From NCBI GenBank assembly GCA_032207245.1, contig CM063500.1, positions 41,897,110 through 41,961,109 of the forward strand: DNA of 64,000 nucleotides, written 5' to 3'. The notes below the pieces were generated by a model. It did no database searches and had not been told where the DNA came from. It was given only the letters and a program-made list of their open reading frames with translations. How positions within the stretch are numbered: the stretch's first letter is position 1; every line of letters starts with the position of its first letter. The position numbers were made by a program, and so were the translations under genes. Origin of the DNA: Pardosa pseudoannulata. Taxonomy: Eukaryota; Arthropoda; Arachnida; Araneae; Lycosidae. This document shows positions 62,772 to 64,000 of the stretch, in pieces.

Positions 62772-63329
62772 CCCCTTCCGGTAAAATGACGAGTCTTGCT
62801 CGTCATTAGTTTTTCATTCCATACCGCACAATGACGAGCTACACTCGTCATGCGATTAAAGTTACTGTTAAATATGATAATTAATTTAGTTTAAAATTTC
62901 TTGTGTACTGAATTTGGCAACACTTTTATCACTTGTGAAAATCACAAGTCACTATTGCATATTGTTTACTTGGTACAAGTCATTGCCAAATTAATGAGTC
63001 AGAATAAAAGAAAACCTACTAAGAAATGCCGTGTGTGTTACAAGAATCAAATTAAAAGTGAGACTACTTGGCGGTGTAAACAATTAAGAATTCCTTTGCA
63101 TTTTGTTTTGAAAAGTACCACTAGCTTGAAGACTATTCTCTGTATACCTTATTAATGTTTTGCTTTGATATCTTCTTAATTTTACTGTTTCTGATATTAT
63201 TTAAAACTATGTAAAAAGTGGATTTTAATTAAGAATATGTAAGAATTGTAAAATGAAACAAGTTTTTTAAATAAAAATTAAATGGTTATTTCATCACAGT
63301 TTTTCATTATTAAATCATACCGGAAGGGG
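62772..63329 (+). mobile_element. Deleted piggyBac-type element, 558 bp
   Basis: TTAA at 62,768-62,771 and 63,330-63,333; termini ccccttccggtaaaa and, from the right, ccccttccggtatga. Subterminal palindromes (tgacgagtcttgctcgtca and atgacgagctacactcgtca) lie near the left end. Sibling 525-bp units have attcctcTTAAggctt at this spot, so the target site is confirmed. Same family as 29,311-29,879. Confidence 0.92.
62994..63155 (+). pseudogene. piggyBac transposase C-terminal remnant
   Basis: A 53-codon frame, MSQNKRKPTKKCRVC..., like the minus-strand frame at 29,486-29,647 but keeping the third cysteine (TTWRCKQ). The cysteine-rich domain pattern is Cys-x2-Cys...Cys with PLH after it; the last Cys residues and the CFE-x-YHT motif are lost. 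An in-frame extension upstream to 62,901 has no recognised content. The catalytic region is absent. That both family members retain this segment may mean they descend from one deleted founder. Confidence 0.7.
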
Positions 63330-64000
63330 TTAAGGCTTTCGTGCATATGTCTCGTGAAGAAGTGAACTGAAATGAAAAGTTGGTAATATTTTATAATTTT
63401 AGTTAAAAGAATTTGAAAAGAAATATGTTTCTAAAGGGAGTGGTGCAGTTTGTGAATATAGTGAAGTCTCAGTAAAACTTTTTTAATTGATTTATGAGAC
63501 GGTTGTTAATGTAGTTTAATGTTTTCCTATGTTTAAGATGGTTAGCAAGTCTATGTAAAATATTCCTTAGTTTCAGATAAAATTCTTTTAATTTTCGGTA
63601 ATTTAAAAATGATATTAATAGCTAACATATCTTTAAAAATTGAAACTTAATGTATGTGTGGTATTAGAATCAAATTTATTTTTGCTATAATTTAAAATTG
63701 CTCCGATTGAAATATTAATTGGTTATGGAAATTTAAATTTTTATTGGTTAAATTAAAAAGTACAGTTTAAAATTAACATGTTTTTTACATGTCTCGATTT
63801 CATGATTTTTTCGGTTTTGTTTTATTTCAAACATTTATAAACATAAATTACGTAACTTCATATGGGAATAACCTTTTGAATTATATTCTAAAATCTCAAA
63901 GCGGAATATTCCACTTTAGGCTTGCTTGCAAATGTCTCTTGAAGAGGAGCACTCAAATGAAAAGTTGGTAATATTTTATAATATTAATTGAAAGAAGATT

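Larger units (their letters stand above)
55148..64000. repeat. Satellite array, unit about 525 bp, about 15 units
   Basis: The anchor cataaattgcgtaacttca (with variants) recurs near 55,370, 55,882, 56,412, 56,932, 57,459, 57,978, 58,499, 59,029, 59,529, 60,318, 60,797, 62,197, 62,711 and 63,848, mostly 500-530 apart. Other constant parts are atgtctcgattacacgatg, aaggttacgt-like aaggcttacgtgcatatgtc and gttaaggtagttaaattttc. A pair of adjacent units (56.4-57.4 kb) is repeated nearly identically at 57.5-58.5 kb, suggesting a higher-order dimer. It is interrupted by a Helitron and a piggyBac-type element and runs off the window end. Confidence 0.92.

Overview
This is AT-rich eukaryotic intergenic DNA with no recognisable host gene. 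The transposon content (Ty3/Gypsy, TTAA-targeting piggyBac-type elements, hAT, Tc1/mariner MITEs, non-autonomous Helitrons, tRNA-derived SINEs) fits an arthropod. The SINE tail resembles repeats I associate with spider genomes; that is inference from memory, not a search. A 100-base N run at 11818 marks a scaffold gap.

Layout. 1-11.8 kb and 27.05-37.3 kb are colinear copies of one segmental duplication. Each carries a palindromic MITE, a 178-bp array, a Helitron 3' end, AT-rich unique sequence and a 265-bp array, plus private insertions. Because each copy serves as an empty-site control for the other, several insertions can be bounded exactly. Between the copies lie a 160-bp array (13.4-14.6 kb), a complete non-autonomous Helitron (15,091-15,993), tandemly amplified GGTCTCACC-ended MITEs (17.2-18.5 kb) and a satellite with a unit of about 775 bp (19.9-27.0 kb). 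From 37.5 to 45.1 kb come foldback MITEs, a minus-strand Helitron, a hAT element with an exact 8-bp target duplication and a TRIM-like mini LTR element. From 55.1 kb to the end there is a satellite of about 525 bp per unit, interrupted by a Helitron and a piggyBac derivative.

The only substantial coding sequence is at 48.8-54.3 kb. A young Gypsy element (two 341-bp LTRs with 2 differences seen) has lost gag, protease and most of RT. It keeps the RT end, RNase H and a full integrase, and its pol frame is split at a TTAA by a 2.6-kb piggyBac-type element with a piggyBac cysteine-rich C-terminus. The Gypsy element lies inside an older TTAA-bounded element (47,053-55,143) and between two near-identical 590-bp direct repeats. 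Its LTRs start with a tRNA-Arg-like segment carrying A-box and B-box-like motifs.

The window is best read as a layered record of transposition, satellite amplification and duplication. Some patches (about 18.17-19.07, 32.5-35.2 and 35.57-36.23 kb) differ from their paralogues mainly by many small deletions and may be low-quality consensus. Boundaries of arrays and degraded copies are approximate; boundaries given with target duplications were read directly.
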